Shown piece by piece: positions 1 through 12,006 of a stretch of 64,000 bases of DNA. Numbering within the stretch: the stretch's first letter is position 1; each line of letters begins with the position of its first letter. The translations under genes were made by a program, and so were the position numbers. This DNA is from Lepeophtheirus salmonis. Its lineage: Eukaryota; Arthropoda; Copepoda; Siphonostomatoida; Caligidae. Below the pieces are notes generated by a model, which was given only the letters and a program-made list of their open reading frames with translations, did no database searches and was not told the origin of the DNA. The stretch lies in assembly GCF_016086655.4 (NCBI RefSeq), contig NC_052140.2, forward strand, positions 4,774,001 through 4,838,000, written 5' to 3'.

Positions 1-234
1 ATTTATGCTGTTGGACTTTTTAATTTTTGCTACTTTAAATCCTGCAATTTACGTTGCCGCCAAAGGATTCATCTGGATATTTTTTTATAGAAATTCGTTA
101 AGGAATGCAAATGTAATCCAGACTCCATTTTGAGAAAAATCTTTCTAGCTTGTTTTTGTGTTGACGGACCATATATGTAATTATATCATACGACTTGTAA
201 ATAACCCTTTTTTTATTAAAGCACTTGGCCATAG
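1..234. other. Intron sequence upstream of first visible BBS5 exon
   Basis: No coding sequence is recognised before the splice acceptor (…ccatag) ending at 234. Positions about 95-185 belong to a dispersed repeat (family G) with further copies near 13760-13885 and 27215-27295; they share 'aatgtaatccagactc' followed by 'ttgagaaaaat' and a 'tgttgac/tgatgg' stretch. The 5' exons of BBS5 must lie before the window. Confidence 0.5.
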
Positions 235-2787
235 TTGTGTCTTAAATATCACAACAAAGTTTGTCAATTCCAAGCTCCGAGGCGTCACTGAGGCCCTATA
301 TATTTTAACAAAGTGTAATCACACTCGCTTCGAATTCATATTCACAAATCTCGTACCTGGAAATCATAGATTATTTACTTCAGTGATTGGAGTTTACAAG
401 TACGTTAGTCAGAGTATTATGTAGGTTAAATGGGATCAAATAGGTGTATTTCAGCTTATGGTTTATAATTCTTTACTGTCAATAATTATATACTCTCCAC
501 TAAAAGCATCCATTGTAGTACTACTTACATCGTAGTAATAAAATACTACTTAAATGTAGTCCATACTTGGGCTATCAAACTAAATAAGTTTCTATTCTTT
601 CGGGACAATACAATGTGCATGAGCAAATCGTACCGTTTTTCATAGTAAGATTTAAATTATCTTCATCAAGAAGAACTTTATGAGGATTGTTTTTTAATTA
701 TAATTATACCTTATAATATCTACAATTATTTCTCAAAATGTCCTTATTCTGCGACCACCATGGCTTCCAGTCTGGGCCTGAAGGACTTAGACCCTTTAAT
801 GATATAGTCAATGGACGTATCACCCCACTCCTTCTCACCGGAGACCCTTCAGGGAATCAACAATTATTTAGTTCGTATGCGGTTGTTCATAGAATATATT
901 GGTTATCTTGAAGATCACTCATATACTTCATATTCAAAAGGTATTGTTGATCAGAGAAAAAGTGACCAGTTTTCAATGTAGGGTACTCCGGAAAATCCCA
1001 TATCCTAAAAAAATCTTTAAATCACTAAAATGAAGAATTATATTTTTGGAAAAATAGTTATTTTAAAAATATAGGAAAAAAAATCTATAAATGAGATATG
1101 GACACGATTTATTAAAAAGGCATTTAGATAATTTAAAAAAATAAACTAGAACGTTATTTTAAAAAAATCCATTTCGAAAAATGGATTATGATTTTTTTTT
1201 ATAAAAATGATCAATATTCTTTTCTTATAAAAAAGGTCATTTGAAAAAAGGGTGTGCATTTGATTTTATAAAAAAGTTAAAATATATTTTTAAAAAAACC
1301 AAAAAAGCTCTCCCTGCTCACCCTACCCTACAACTGGTCCCAAAAACTAACAAATACAAAAAATCATTTCAGAGCATACAATTCTTCAAAAATATACCGG
1401 GAATTAAAGCTTCGATGTGTCATATTGGAGGATGGGCATCTCAAGTTAGCTCCTTTAGAACACATTGTGAACACTGTAACGGGTACATGGAACTTATCAA
1501 GTGATCAAGGGAATCTGGGTACACTTATAGTAACAAATGTCAGAGTTGTTTGGTACGCCAACATGAATGAAAACTACAATATATCCATACCATTTCTACA
1601 AATTGCTTCAGTAAAGTTAAGAGATTCAAAATTTGGCGTAGCTTTGGTAATTGAAAGTTCAGAAACGAGTGGTGGCTATGTCTTGGGGTTCCGTGTTGAT
1701 CCAAAAGAAAAATTAGATGCAGTATACACAGAAATATCAAAGTTACACTCTGTTTTCTCAGACTCTCCAATTTTCGGAGTAGAGTACACCCACTCAGACA
1801 TAGTAAGATGATACCATTCAGGCTTGGGCCCGTTCACACCTTTTCTGTTGATTTATTCCCCCAATCATTTTAGAAAAATTACAGTTTTGGCACACATTTG
1901 TTAATATCTTTCTGTTCATTTAAAAACAAATGAACGACCACGTGATCTATTTTTTGCACAAATTTATTTGGGAAGTAAATAACTGTTTTCCTCGTGACGT
2001 ATGAAATTATGTCTTGCCCTACATAATTTACTTGATAAATTCATTGAGATTGCGTAGTTAGTGAGGACCGAGTAATAGAGTGCTTTCACGTTACCTCGAG
2101 ATGGTTAATGTCGGCCATTTTAGTCCCTAAGCAACGAAGTTTTATAACAATTAACTCCGTTTTTCATTAAATATTAAGAGGAAAATAGTGAAATTATGAT
2201 GCAATTTTTAACGTTATTGAAAACTCACTATGCATATTGTATAATAATCTCTTATCACCTTTAGGTGACAATTTTTTTTTTTTTTTTTGTAGTCAATTAA
2301 ATTTAGAAAAAGCTGATCAAGTAGTCATCGTTTACCACTTGGTTTTAATTTTGGTCCTGGGGAGAACGATAAGGTCATATATTTTTTCGTTCAAATTTCC
2401 CACGTCCAGGTGTTCAAAAATTAACGGAAAGTATGAACGGCGCTCATTTTCCCCTCAATATCCAAGCCCAAGGAAAAGTTAAAATCTAATTTATCTACTA
2501 TTAAGAATCTTCTTTTCCTTTAGCGTCGTCCGACCAAAGTGGAGCAAAACTCCAATATACGAAAAGAGATTGACGAAATAGAAGAAATTGACGAGTCTCA
2601 TGTGGATAACAAGGATGCGTTTGCTGTGTATCTAGCTGATGGAGAAATTGGGAGACATGTTGAGCCAAGAGAGCCTGTTTTTTGTAGTGAGTTGGGATTG
2701 GCAGTCGAAAAGTTAAAAGACGGTTTTACAATTGATGATCTATGGCGTGTTATTCCTCAAGATAAAAAGTTTCATCGTGGCGTTTAA
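235..2787 (+). CDS. BBS5: BBS5, Bardet-Biedl syndrome 5 protein homologue (3' part, three exons)
   Basis: Subunit of the BBSome, the coat-like complex that carries membrane proteins to and from cilia; BBS5 binds phosphoinositides through two PH-like (DM16) repeats. Exons are 235-399, 1373-1802 and 2524-2787; each junction has AG/GT and the phases join (1, 0). Exon 235-399 encodes the end of the first repeat (NSKLRG, TEALYILTKCN, TRFEFIFTNLVPG). Exon 1373-1802 opens with A-Y-N-S-S-K-I-Y-R and carries the second repeat (WNLSSDQGNLGT, SIPFLQI, SKFGVALVIESS, GGYVLGF, SPIFGVEY). Exon 2524-2787 encodes an acidic linker then EPVF, SELGLAVEKLKDGF and a final W before the stop. About 286 residues are present; the N-terminal quarter is outside the window. 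The two introns (973 and 721 nt) hold only AT-rich DNA and one transposase scrap. The reading frame is intact, so the gene looks functional. Confidence 0.93.
733..856 (-). pseudogene. Tc1/mariner-type transposase C-terminal fragment in BBS5 intron
   Basis: On the minus strand this stretch reads KEWGDTSIDYIIKGSKSFRPRLEAMVVAE in pieces, then a stop, then GHFEK. The pattern W-x(4)-DYIIK…FRPRLEA…AE-GHFE is the usual tail of Tc1-type transposases. No catalytic core or terminal repeats are visible next to it, so it is a broken remnant. Confidence 0.55.
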
Positions 2788-2954
2788 AAGGTCACATGGC
2801 CAAACAATTATATGCAGGGAAGGTATTGTCATATAAGACGATTTTTAGTATCCCGAGATTTTTGGAAATTTTGAATATTATCTCAGGATCCCAGAAAAAT
2901 CTCAGCAATTAATTATTCTCTTAATAAGTATACTTTTATATCATGAAATGAAAT

Positions 2955-2960
2955 AATAAA
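2955..2960 (+). terminator. Polyadenylation signal AATAAA, likely for BBS5
   Basis: A canonical AATAAA lies 168 nt after the BBS5 stop. It is the first canonical hexamer noticed downstream on this strand, in AT-rich DNA, so chance occurrence cannot be excluded. Confidence 0.4.
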
Positions 2961-5650
2961 CGATGTTAATAGAATATGGCCTATTTATATTTGGGTAGGC
3001 TGGAGTCTAAGGGTATGTTTTTGCGATTGAAGGCTTGTTCCAAGAAATTAGGCGAACTTTCATATGTTTCATGTTTGCATTAAATGACTTAGTTACCAAT
3101 TTCACCGAGGTAGTACTAATCTGCAATTGAAAAATAATCTAGAAAATCTCAATTAAAGAAACAAGTTGGGTACACCAACTTGACCGCATGTTTATTTCCT
3201 TCTCCCCCTCCTCCCTCGTCATAGGTGTTTTTAGCTGATCTAATACAACGTCCTGTCAGCTAATCTGATCTCCTCCAAAATTGTCAGGGTTACCATTTTA
3301 ATTTTTGCTCTTTTAGCATGCTCAAAATACACACCATCACTTAGACTATGTATACTTCTATATGAATCGGGGAGTTTGATAAAGAGAAAGAATATTCGAA
3401 TGAAATACCCAGTGAGGAACAAAGAGACTCCATTCACAGCTTCTCTTTCTAAAGTCTACTCTATTTTGTCTCCAACTCTAAGAAAACTTTTTCATTGATT
3501 TTAGTTCTTTAGTGTCATTGATGTACACAACAAACAAACAACTCATATCTATGACACTGTGTCTATTTTTGAAACTTAATTATTGCTGTAACACTCAATA
3601 CTTCAAGCCTCACATATGAATTTCTTATTACTTGTCATTGGAAAAAAGTGGAAAACAAAAATAGTCTTTCAAAAATAATGTGATTATATGCATAAATAGT
3701 GCAAGAAATCTTCATTATTATTCTCCGTTTTTCATGAGCCCACTCCCACGTAACTACTTAATATTAAAATTAGTATTATCATATGAGATAGCCCATAAAA
3801 CTTCCATTAAGAGCTTTTGGTTTTTGTCCATCCATAAATTGTAGACACAAACTGAAGTGTAATGATATAAGCCCTGGTTAAGTCCGACGACCTATTTCTA
3901 TTTTGGGAATAAGGACACTTTACAAAAAAAAAATGAATATAAACCTTTTCTTGCTCCATACACAGCCAGCTAATACTTATAGTTAAAGTAGACATTTTTG
4001 TAAGGAAAAAAAGGACACGAGGAGAAATACTACTGAATTAAACCCCTTGTTAGAATGTTATATGATTTTAGGGGAATAAAATAAATTACTATTTTATTTT
4101 TACATTGAAAAAAAAACAAAAACATTTGTGCATGGAAAATATTAGAATTATATTTATTTTATTCGGCATTTTTAAAACAACTAACACCAAAGATAGAGAA
4201 AAATGCTTATATATAATATACAAAAAATTGGTTTTTCGGAGCTCAAGGAGGCTAGATAGGATGTTGAGTTTTTAATGAAAAGTGATTAGGGTCTCGAAAA
4301 ACTACTATTCGAAAAAAAAAGTTTCCTTAATTTATTGAAAATCAAAAGTTATGAAGATAAATAAATATAAGTGAAAATTGCAGTTTCTTTTATTTTCTTT
4401 CAGGTGCAAAAATAAATTTCCAATGGGATATTAGATTTGTAGATAAAATAAAGTTTGTAGAAATTTGTCTAAAAATTCGTTTGCATATAAATTTGATAAA
4501 TAAAAATTGATGTTGAACTACAGTATTTGTCGTTTTCTGAATAATTTTTAATTTTTTTCCTCAAAGGTCAATTTTAATTTTTAAGAAACAAATGCCACAA
4601 AACGATGCATTTTGTACATAAAATTAAAACTGTTACATTATTACATAGTATTTTTAATTTTTAAAACATTTAATTACATAATTCTTGCAATATTTGCAAA
4701 AATGAACCAGTAATCGAGGGTTATTTCTTTGACGACATTATTTTCAATAACTTTTGTTTTTAAAGGTACTAAAAAATATTGGTGGTTTTGTGTTCCTCTT
4801 TACAGTACCAGTAAATGCTATGAACTACTTTTTTGCAAAATTAGTACAAAACAGTTTTTGCAACTTATTCGAAAATTTTGATTTGCCATTGTTTGACAAA
4901 AATAAAAGAGAGATTTTGGATCTACACACATTTTTTTAATCTGTAAATGTTGGTTTGTTATTTGAAGTATTTAACACATTTTTTTAAATTAATAATAATA
5001 CATTTGATATAATATAAAGGCGCTAAATTATAATGCTTAACCGTACCGAAGGGGTCTAAACATTAAGAAGAAATAACATCGAACATTGTCAATGTGATTT
5101 TCTAATCCCTCATAGGCCTGAGTAACGCCGGGTAATCCTTTCTTAGTAATAATATACAGTTTTCCTCATTATGTAATTTATATATAATTATCGATTCATT
5201 ACTTATATAATGTTACTATTACAGAGCCGTTCATTATTTAATTTTTTTTAAATCGTGCAGGTGGTCATTCTCGAATATACTTTCGTTTATTTTCTAATAC
5301 AAAACGATGATTACGTGTAAAATTTAGGTTGGCTACGAAAAAACTTTTTCCTCGCAAGATGTCTCTTTTGAGGTACACCAGTGACGAAAAAAAAATTTCC
5401 CCATAAAATTAGCCTTAAAGGTTGCGTAGTTAATTATTGAGTAATTCATTATACCCTTTGTATTATCTAGCGGACAATAAAATATTCATGTAGGCAATTA
5501 AAATTATAAAAAAATTGATCATGTGTTTCTAGACTTTTATTTTTGGTCCTAAGGTAGAAGAGGTCTTTGGAAATAATAACAAAAGTAATGGGCCTTGTAT
5601 AATGAAATGACAACAAAAAATGTTATATTTGTTTTTTTGTTAGTATGGCA
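2961..5650. other. Gene-free AT-rich stretch
   Basis: No open reading frame with recognisable protein features. About 3180-3310 is a minus-strand partial copy of repeat family B (see 25160-25702). About 4560-4760 shares 'gaaccagtaatcgagggtt' and flanking sequence, in reverse, with the interior of the element at 20843-21623. The rest appears as simple AT-rich intergenic DNA. Confidence 0.4.
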
Positions 5651-5654
5651 ATAC

Positions 5655-6205
5655 CGTGTATGTATGGATCTTGCATCCTTTCCTCTAAAAAGAAACAGAA
5701 AAAAGTTCCAAAATTACTTGGTAAATAATAATTAATCAATTCCTAATAACAATGGAATTAATATTCAATAATTGTTGTGAATTGTTCACAGTAGTTTAAC
5801 AATATATTGTTCAAATTCAACCAATAAATCTTCAAAACACCACTAATAAAGATAAAAAAACAGAAAAATCCACAGTTATCAATAAAACATTCTGTAATTT
5901 TGTATATTAGTGAGGTAACGTCCTGGTGAGAGAAAAATACACTTTCCTCACGTCGTTATCTTTATTGTATCTTAAAACCTTTACTCCGAAAAGAAACAGA
6001 AAAAAGGCCCAAAATCAGTTGGTAGTTAACCGATTATTTCCAACTATGAAATGATTATTCAAACAGGTCTAGATGACCAAGAGCTGTTTCCAATTCAACC
6101 AATCAAGATTCAGAGCACCATTATTGAGAAAAGAAGCAGAAAAATCGACAGCTAACAAAAAAATATATATTATAAATTTTTGTGTTAGTGAAATAAATCC
6201 GTTAA
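5655..6205 (+). repeat. Two tandem diverged copies of a ~290 bp repeat (family J)
   Basis: Unit 1 is about 5655-5940, unit 2 about 5945-6205. Both run: 'ccgaaaagaaacagaaaaaa' or a variant, 'ggcccaaaa', 'cttggta', a middle with 'attcaaccaat', 'agcaccattattgag' or a variant, 'cagaaaaatc(g/c)acag', and end in 'gttagtga'. A third partial copy is at 7080-7265, and related pieces are at 15640-15720, 16410-16630 and (reverse) 46635-46810. No coding potential was seen; a non-autonomous element is likely. Confidence 0.55.
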
Positions 6206-6239
6206 TATATTATATAGAGCTTAACAAAAGCTTATTCGA

Positions 6240-6375
6240 ATTGAACTAGTGTTGGATCGATCCTAGAATTGCATTCCAATTCTGTTTTTTTTTCCCCTTT
6301 CAGTCTTTTTTCTTATCGTCTGGTCTATTTTACAGTTCATTAGTGCTAAGGACCGATTAGTTGGTCCGTCAGTAA
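6240..6375. repeat. Partial copy of repeat family C (ggacc/ggtcc-rich)
   Basis: This stretch contains 'gttggatcgatcctagaatt' and 'aaggaccgattagttggtcc', the GGACC/GGTCC-rich vocabulary of the longer copies at 11160-11360 and 55335-55560. Boundaries are approximate. Confidence 0.35.
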
Positions 6376-6499
6376 TGGTATCTTTTAATAAAAATGAAGA
6401 AAATAATTAATGATAGCTGGAAAGTATAAAACTTGCGTATTATATATACATACTAGACACACACCTCCTACATTAAACTATAGATATTTCGTCTCATTG

Positions 6500-7020
6500 A
6501 AATAGGTTATGATACAACTTCAACCGCTGAAATAGCGTAGTTAGTAACTACGTCATATAAACAAGGTTGTAACCTTATCAGTCTATAGGTTCTAGCGGTT
6601 CCGGTTCTTGAACCGCTAGAACCTGAATCGACAAAGTCGAACTGAGACCGCATTATATTGATTATCGATCCCGGTTTTTGTGCCTTTGTTCCTATATAGA
6701 ATAAATAAAGAAAATACAATATACATTATACTTCTGGAAATAGGGGACTGTGCACTCTGCATATAAGGTAGCTGCGGCCCTTTTTGTATCTAATATCATT
6801 TAATGGTTGAATTTTCTAGCGACGCCCCTTCTTTTAAATGGTTGTTGCCAAACTGAGCTTGTATAAAAAAGAACCGAGACGGCAGACGAGAACCGAGACC
6901 GATAAAGCTGAACCAAAACTGAGACCGTTGAAATGAAAGAACCGAGACTGGAAGTGAAAGAATCGCTGAACCTCGACCGGGTACAACCTTGCATATAAGC
7001 TGTTGTAGTTATCATAAAAG
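6500..7020 (+). repeat. Repeat family D ('accgagac'-rich), with a perfect hairpin
   Basis: The stretch is rich in 'aaccgagac' and 'gaactgagaccg' motifs. A copy in reverse orientation lies at about 32290-32660: it shares the 'agcgg/agcag…gttc…aagaaccgg' block, the 'cttgcatataagct' type tail and the block around 6735-6860 (compare 32405-32510). Positions 6588-6601 and 6610-6623 form a perfect 14-bp stem (GGTTCTAGCGGTTC) around an 8-nt loop. No protein was recognised. It is probably a non-autonomous element with internal inverted repeats. Confidence 0.5.
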
Positions 7021-7265
7021 AACCATAAGGATCTCTCCTAGGACTGACAAAATTAATCAGGACCCGACTGATAGGGCTCTAGTACTTTTAGTTTTTTTCA
7101 GTCCGATCCAACATTAAATTCAACCCGTCAACTTTCAAAAAACTACTAATACTTAAAAGAATAAAAGAAGCAAAAAAATCGACAACGGACAATAAAATAC
7201 AGAGTAAATTTGTATGTGAGTGAGATAATACTGAAGTGAGAGAAGTACGTATTATATGCTCAGTC
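7020..7265 (+). repeat. Family C fragment followed by a partial family J copy
   Basis: 7020-7090 has the 'ctaggactgac…caggacccgactga' pattern of family C. 7080-7265 repeats the second half of the tandem units at 5655-6205 ('agaagca…aaaatcgaca', then 'gtatgtgagtgagat'). Confidence 0.4.
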
Positions 7266-8038
7266 TTTGTCACCATCAAAAAAATATTTTATTCATAAAT
7301 ACTTTGTATTACTCTCAATTATGAATGTATAACACTAACATTGAGAGACTTAATGTCGTCCTCCCCTTTATTAATTGAGGAGCATTGGCAGGACTTGTAG
7401 GTCTGAATACTGCTAAAAAGTATGTATGCTAGTATTAAGGAAAGAGAATACAGAGAAGGAAGCGGCCGATCGTTCATTCTCATTCAATATAGTTTCATAG
7501 AAGGAATAATAAAATGTATTTAGTATTACAGGATGTGAGAAAATCAATAATATACTATACTATTATATGATGATGAACAGAACTCAATTTTTAGCCATCA
7601 TACTTAGTCACTCATACATATGGGCCGAGGAAGTATTACTCATAGACGAGGAATAAATTGGATTAAGGTCAGAATAATATGTGTGTTTTAAACCATATTT
7701 TTATTTTATATTTGACACTTCTCTATTTATTCTAATTTACAAACAGCTCGCTTTAGAGCTGCTGTTTTTGTACATACGTATGTACGTAATTTGCAATCGT
7801 CATAGTTTTCTTATCAATTATTTTTTTATATAATTATTTAATTGTAAATATTATATTAAGTACTCTGTAGTCTTATCAATTGAGCAAAAAAAAAAAAGTA
7901 CAACAAAGTATTTTTTGCTCCAATAGTGGCCTTTTTATATACACATTATATAGGTACATACTTCATATGCACAGTATATATCTTGATAACAAAAGTATAT
8001 ATCTTATTCGTTGAACTATTTTGTCAAAACTGTCCTTG
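7266..8038. promoter_or_regulatory. Upstream region of the beta-lactamase-like gene
   Basis: AT-rich sequence without a recognisable gene. TATA-like strings (for example 'attatatagg' near 7945 and 'gtatatatctt' near 7975) lie 60-100 nt before the start codon, but such strings are common here and no promoter can be assigned from sequence alone. Confidence 0.25.
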
Positions 8039-9738
8039 ATGGCACTCTACAAAATTGGAGGACATGTTCTTCCAGGATATGAAGCAGTGTACGAGGCCTT
8101 TGAGTCCAATTTCCTAAAATCTCGTGAATCCAAAAGCCAACTCTGTGTGTATGTGAAAGGAGAAAAAGTGGTTGACCTCTGGGGATCCATTGATGGTGAT
8201 ACCACTTACAATGGAGATTCGCTTCAACCCGTGTTTTCTTCAACAAAAAACCTTAGTGCTCTTGCCATTGCTTGGTGTGTGGATCAGGGACTGTTAGACT
8301 ATGAAGATCCATTGTTGAAGCATTGGCCAGAATTAAAATACAAAGAGAATATGAAAGTCTGTGATGTATTACGACATGAATCTGGGCTACATAAGTTGAG
8401 TAAAGGCTTAACTCCTACGGATCTTCAACGCTCAAATATTAAAAATAATTCCATTGGGCAAGTCATTGAAATGGAGCTACAAGAGTTTCCGGAAAGCTCT
8501 AAAAGGTGCTATCATACTATGACTCGTGGATGGATTTTGAATGAATTGTTTCGAAGAGTTCATCCTGATAAATTAACTATTGGAGAGTTCCTTCGAAAAG
8601 AGTTTAGTGCTGAGCCTTTTAAGGCAGATGTGCACATTGGATTTGAATCTGATTCAGATCCATCCTATGAAAATATTTTTGAATTGGATGTATTGGGGGT
8701 GGGTTCCACAATGTTTCAAACATGTCTGCCCACTTTTTCAAAGTTTAAAAGGGTAGATTTGAATCCAATACAATTTATTACAAAAGTGAATAACGTCCGA
8801 AAGAGAATAAAAGAATCAAACAATCAAGAAAAGCCAGAAGATATCATTTTAGAAAATGTCGGCAAATTTTCTTTTTCAGATCGATGTTTGATATTTAATA
8901 AGAAAGAGCTACGCACTGGAGAAGTTCCTAGTGCAAATGGAACATGCTCAGGTATCTATTAATATATTCAAAATTATCGTATGAAAAATAATTATTCCAT
9001 TGTTATATGACATTGACATGTTAATTATTCAATTCAATTGGTGTTTTTTTTTTTTTTAAGTAATGAGAAAAAGTACATATTGATACAATAATTGATTGTA
9101 TTATTTTATTATAATTATCAAAAGTAATCCAATATTCTTTGATTTAACATAATTAAATTATAAAAGTTCAAGTTATTGCCCATACAGCAGAAGAAACGCA
9201 ACATTTATACAATTATTTATTGACAAAACCTATTGAAAAATGTTACTTAATCTAAAATGAATTATTTTCAGCTAGAGGATTAGGAAAAATTGCCTCAATA
9301 CTAGCATCAAAAGGATCTCATGATGGGAAACAGTTTTTGTCAAAAGAGACCTGGACAAAAATGCATTCAGCGCCTACAAAGGAATGGGATGCACTCCTAG
9401 GGTTTAGTACGAGATTTACCCTTGGTGGAGTTTCTCAATTCACGTAAGTTGTCTTCTTCTTCTGTACCATGAAAGATGGTAAAAATTTATTTTTCCCTAT
9501 CAGCATTGAGAAAAGCAAAAATCCAGATTTGGAGATTGTGAGTAAAAACAGAGATGGTTTTTATGGATGGATGGGTTTTGGTGGCTCGGTGTTTCAATGG
9601 GAACCAGAGAAGGAAATTGGGTTTGCATATGTCCCCACATTTTTAGAATGGTACGATATGTTGAACACGAAAGGGAGTGTTCTTCAGAAAACAGTGGTTG
9701 AGTGTGTTGAAGCATTGAATAAGAGTGATTCCTTATAG
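8039..9738 (+). CDS. Beta-lactamase domain-containing protein (LACT/LACTB-type serine hydrolase)
   Basis: Predicted 439-residue protein from exons 8039-8951, 9272-9443 and 9504-9738 (1320 nt with stop), all joined by AG/GT sites with matching phase. It belongs to the class C beta-lactamase / penicillin-binding-protein-like serine hydrolases that animals keep as 'beta-lactamase domain-containing' proteins. Visible family marks: the nucleophile motif S-S-T-K at residues 67-70, L-R-H-E-S-G-L at 111-117, Y-H-T at 158-160 in the place of the YxN/YxS motif, and near the C-terminus GWMGFGGSVFQWEP then IGFAYVP, where the family has its third active-site stretch. No signal peptide is obvious at the N-terminus (MALYKIGG…), so a cytosolic location is likely. 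The start chosen is the ATG at 8039; the frame is open a few codons further upstream but without ATG. Substrate is unknown. The gene stands alone, with repeats on both sides. Confidence 0.9.
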
Positions 9739-9825
9739 CTAATTATCATTCTAAATATTTATTTAATAGGAGCTATGTAATTTTATATATACTTTTTTTA
9801 TTTTTTTCTAATCAAAATTAATTTA

Positions 9826-9831
9826 AATAAA
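9826..9831 (+). terminator. Polyadenylation signal AATAAA for the beta-lactamase-like gene
   Basis: AATAAA lies 88 nt after the stop codon, a suitable distance for a short 3' UTR. Confidence 0.5.
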
Positions 9832-10059
9832 ACAATATTTAATTTTGCAATCAACAAAAATAAGAAGTCAGAGTTAGGGAATTTTACTATAACATGTGAA
9901 GAGTGATTCATCCCTTTTTATTATATCCATATATAGAGATAAAAATTTATTTTATCTTAATGATTATACCTAGTGATATCCTGTGTCCAATGGGTATGTT
10001 AAATAAGAAACCCCGAAAATCTATATGGTAACCCTCAAAATTTGAACAATGTTTATGAG

Positions 10060-10440
10060 GCGAGAAAGAATAATGCTCATGACGTTTCATTACATCAGCT
10101 GTGACAAGGGAGGAAGGTGAGAAGGAAATAAACAAGGGCATTTGCTAGAATTACTGCGATATTGAACCTCAATTCTACTCTGAGTCCAACAAGGACTTCC
10201 AATTAAAATTCCCTACAAAATCCTAATGGTTATGCTCCATTTTTTATAAGCACACACAAATGTTCTATCAGGTTTTGAATATAATTGAATTAATTTAGGA
10301 AAGGATGTTCACTACTCAGGAATTAAATAATAATGATAACTGCTGAGGAAAAGAAAATTTATTCTTCAGATTACAAATTCCAAAAGAACGGACCAGCTAA
10401 AAAATCCGCCGGATTTACATCACTGGTTATATCCCAGTTT
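10060..10440 (+). repeat. Repeat family B, near full-length copy
   Basis: Reads 'cgtttcattacatcagctg', 'gaattactgcgat', 'ctgagtccaacaaggactt', 'agcacacacaaatgttc', 'aattaaataataatgataac', 'gctgaggaaaag', 'agctaaaaaatcc', 'tttacatcactggttat'. Other copies in this window are at 3180-3310 (-), 15845-16200 (-), 24840-25075, 25160-25530, 25535-25702 (-), 32955-33240 and 47660-47860. It has no open frame and looks like a non-autonomous element. Confidence 0.65.
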
Positions 10441-11159
10441 AGGCTTTCAAAATGGCTGACATGAACAAAGCTAACGTCTCGTTCAAAAGATAAAACTTGG
10501 GCAACTTTAAAAAATTGAAAAACAAGACCTGTCATATTAAGAAATGAGTTTTTGAAAAATTGATAGATAAAGTCATGCTTTAACTTTTCAAATGAGGTAA
10601 ATTACGTAATGAATTCGTAGCAATGTCATATATATTATTTACTTATGTTATTTCATAAATGTACCTATTATGTTTATTTAATCTCCTGCATAATATGTGC
10701 AGTACATTTTCAAATCAAGTTAATCACAATTGCTCAAAATAACATAGAAAGGGCTTGAAAAAAAACTAATATTTAAATGATAATATAAGATGGAGCATGT
10801 AAAAATCCAAATTGAGTAGCATCATTCTATTGTATTTTTCATTTTTAGAAATCGTATACAAAAAATGCAAAACATTTATTTTTAAATTTGTGGTCACAAC
10901 TGACATAATTGAAGCAAATGTTTTATTTATACGATAAAGGCTTATCTTCAAGGTATCTATGTTTTTATCGAGTAATTAATTTTTAATGCATGCATAAGTA
11001 ATTACTAGGGGTTATTTCACATTTTCCCGGGTTTTGTTCGGGGTTTAAAATCTACTGGAAATTCCCATGAGTTATATATATATTTTTTCCTGAGAAATCC
11101 CCATTTGATTATTCCATAATATAAATTTTAATGTTTTTTCGATCATTATTTAGAACTAA
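10441..11159. other. Gene-free AT-rich stretch
   Basis: About 10440-10500 shares 'aaaatggctgacat' and the following bases with a repeat edge seen near 31700 and 42010. Nothing else was recognised. Confidence 0.35.
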
Positions 11160-11360
11160 AGACTACAGCTCTGGCCAGTTCAATCCCAGCCAGATCAGTT
11201 CAGTCCTAAAACTGAAAAAAATCAGTCCTTGATAACGTCACTCTACTTTATTTCCTCTTTTCTTATCAGTTCTAGTACTTACAGTCCCAAAGGACAGACG
11301 GTCTCTAAGGACCAATCCCAAGGACTGTACCAAATAAATACGGACTGACGCAATATTAAT
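11160..11360 (+). repeat. Repeat family C, long copy
   Basis: Matches the reverse complement of 55335-55560 in order: 'tcagtccttgataacgtcac' (compare 'ggtccttgatgacgtac'), 'actttatttc', 'ggttctagta'-like, 'ggacagacggtctctaagg' and 'aaggactg'. Each copy has GGACC/GGTCC-type words at both ends, which makes it partly self-complementary. No coding potential. Confidence 0.5.
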
Positions 11361-12006
11361 AAGTTTCATTTATTTATACATAAATAATTTGTTAAATTAA
11401 ATCCTAGAAACATAGTGAAGAATCATTTGGTGAACAGTTTTTACGATTTATGTTCTTTAAATGACGTTACATATCTATTGATTATAAATTATGCACTGCG
11501 AAGTTTTTGAGACTGGTTGTATATTTCAAAATTATATAATCTCAAGAGTGTCAGGAAAAAATGGCAAGATAGAAAAAAGGAAAAGTGTCTAAATGGAAAA
11601 AATGGCAAGATTCCTTTAAACGGATATAATATCTATCACCAATATAATATATAATAAGAGAAAAGAGCAATAAACAAACACGACTGCGGTTCCAATGGAA
11701 GGAGTGCTAATCACTTAATTATCCGTTATTAATTATAATATAAATCATCTCAAGCTCGAACAAAAATAGCTTGTTAATCACTTACTATTTAAGTTTTTTT
11801 TTGTTTTTTACAGTTCAGAACTGGTTAAGGATTTTAAAAAAACGTGACCAGTGTCTTCTAAAAAAACAACCCGTGTAAAATTAGTAATAACAATGAAAGT
11901 GATAAACATTAGTAGGGAAGTGAAAATTGTCGAAATCCTCGTGAACAAAAAAAGTAAATTGACTCGTAACAAGAAGATATTCGAAAAAAAATTTAAAAAA
12001 TCCATG
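11361..12006. other. Gene-free stretch with one short repeat
   Basis: About 11660-11735 ('aataaacaaacacgactgcgg…aatggaaggagtgctaa') recurs near 42585-42640. A 61-aa frame at 11851-12036 is rich in Lys and Ile and is not recognised. Confidence 0.3.

Noticed and set aside
8016..8246. 76-codon minus-strand frame opposite the beta-lactamase-like gene
   Set aside because: Antisense shadow; the plus strand has intact family motifs.
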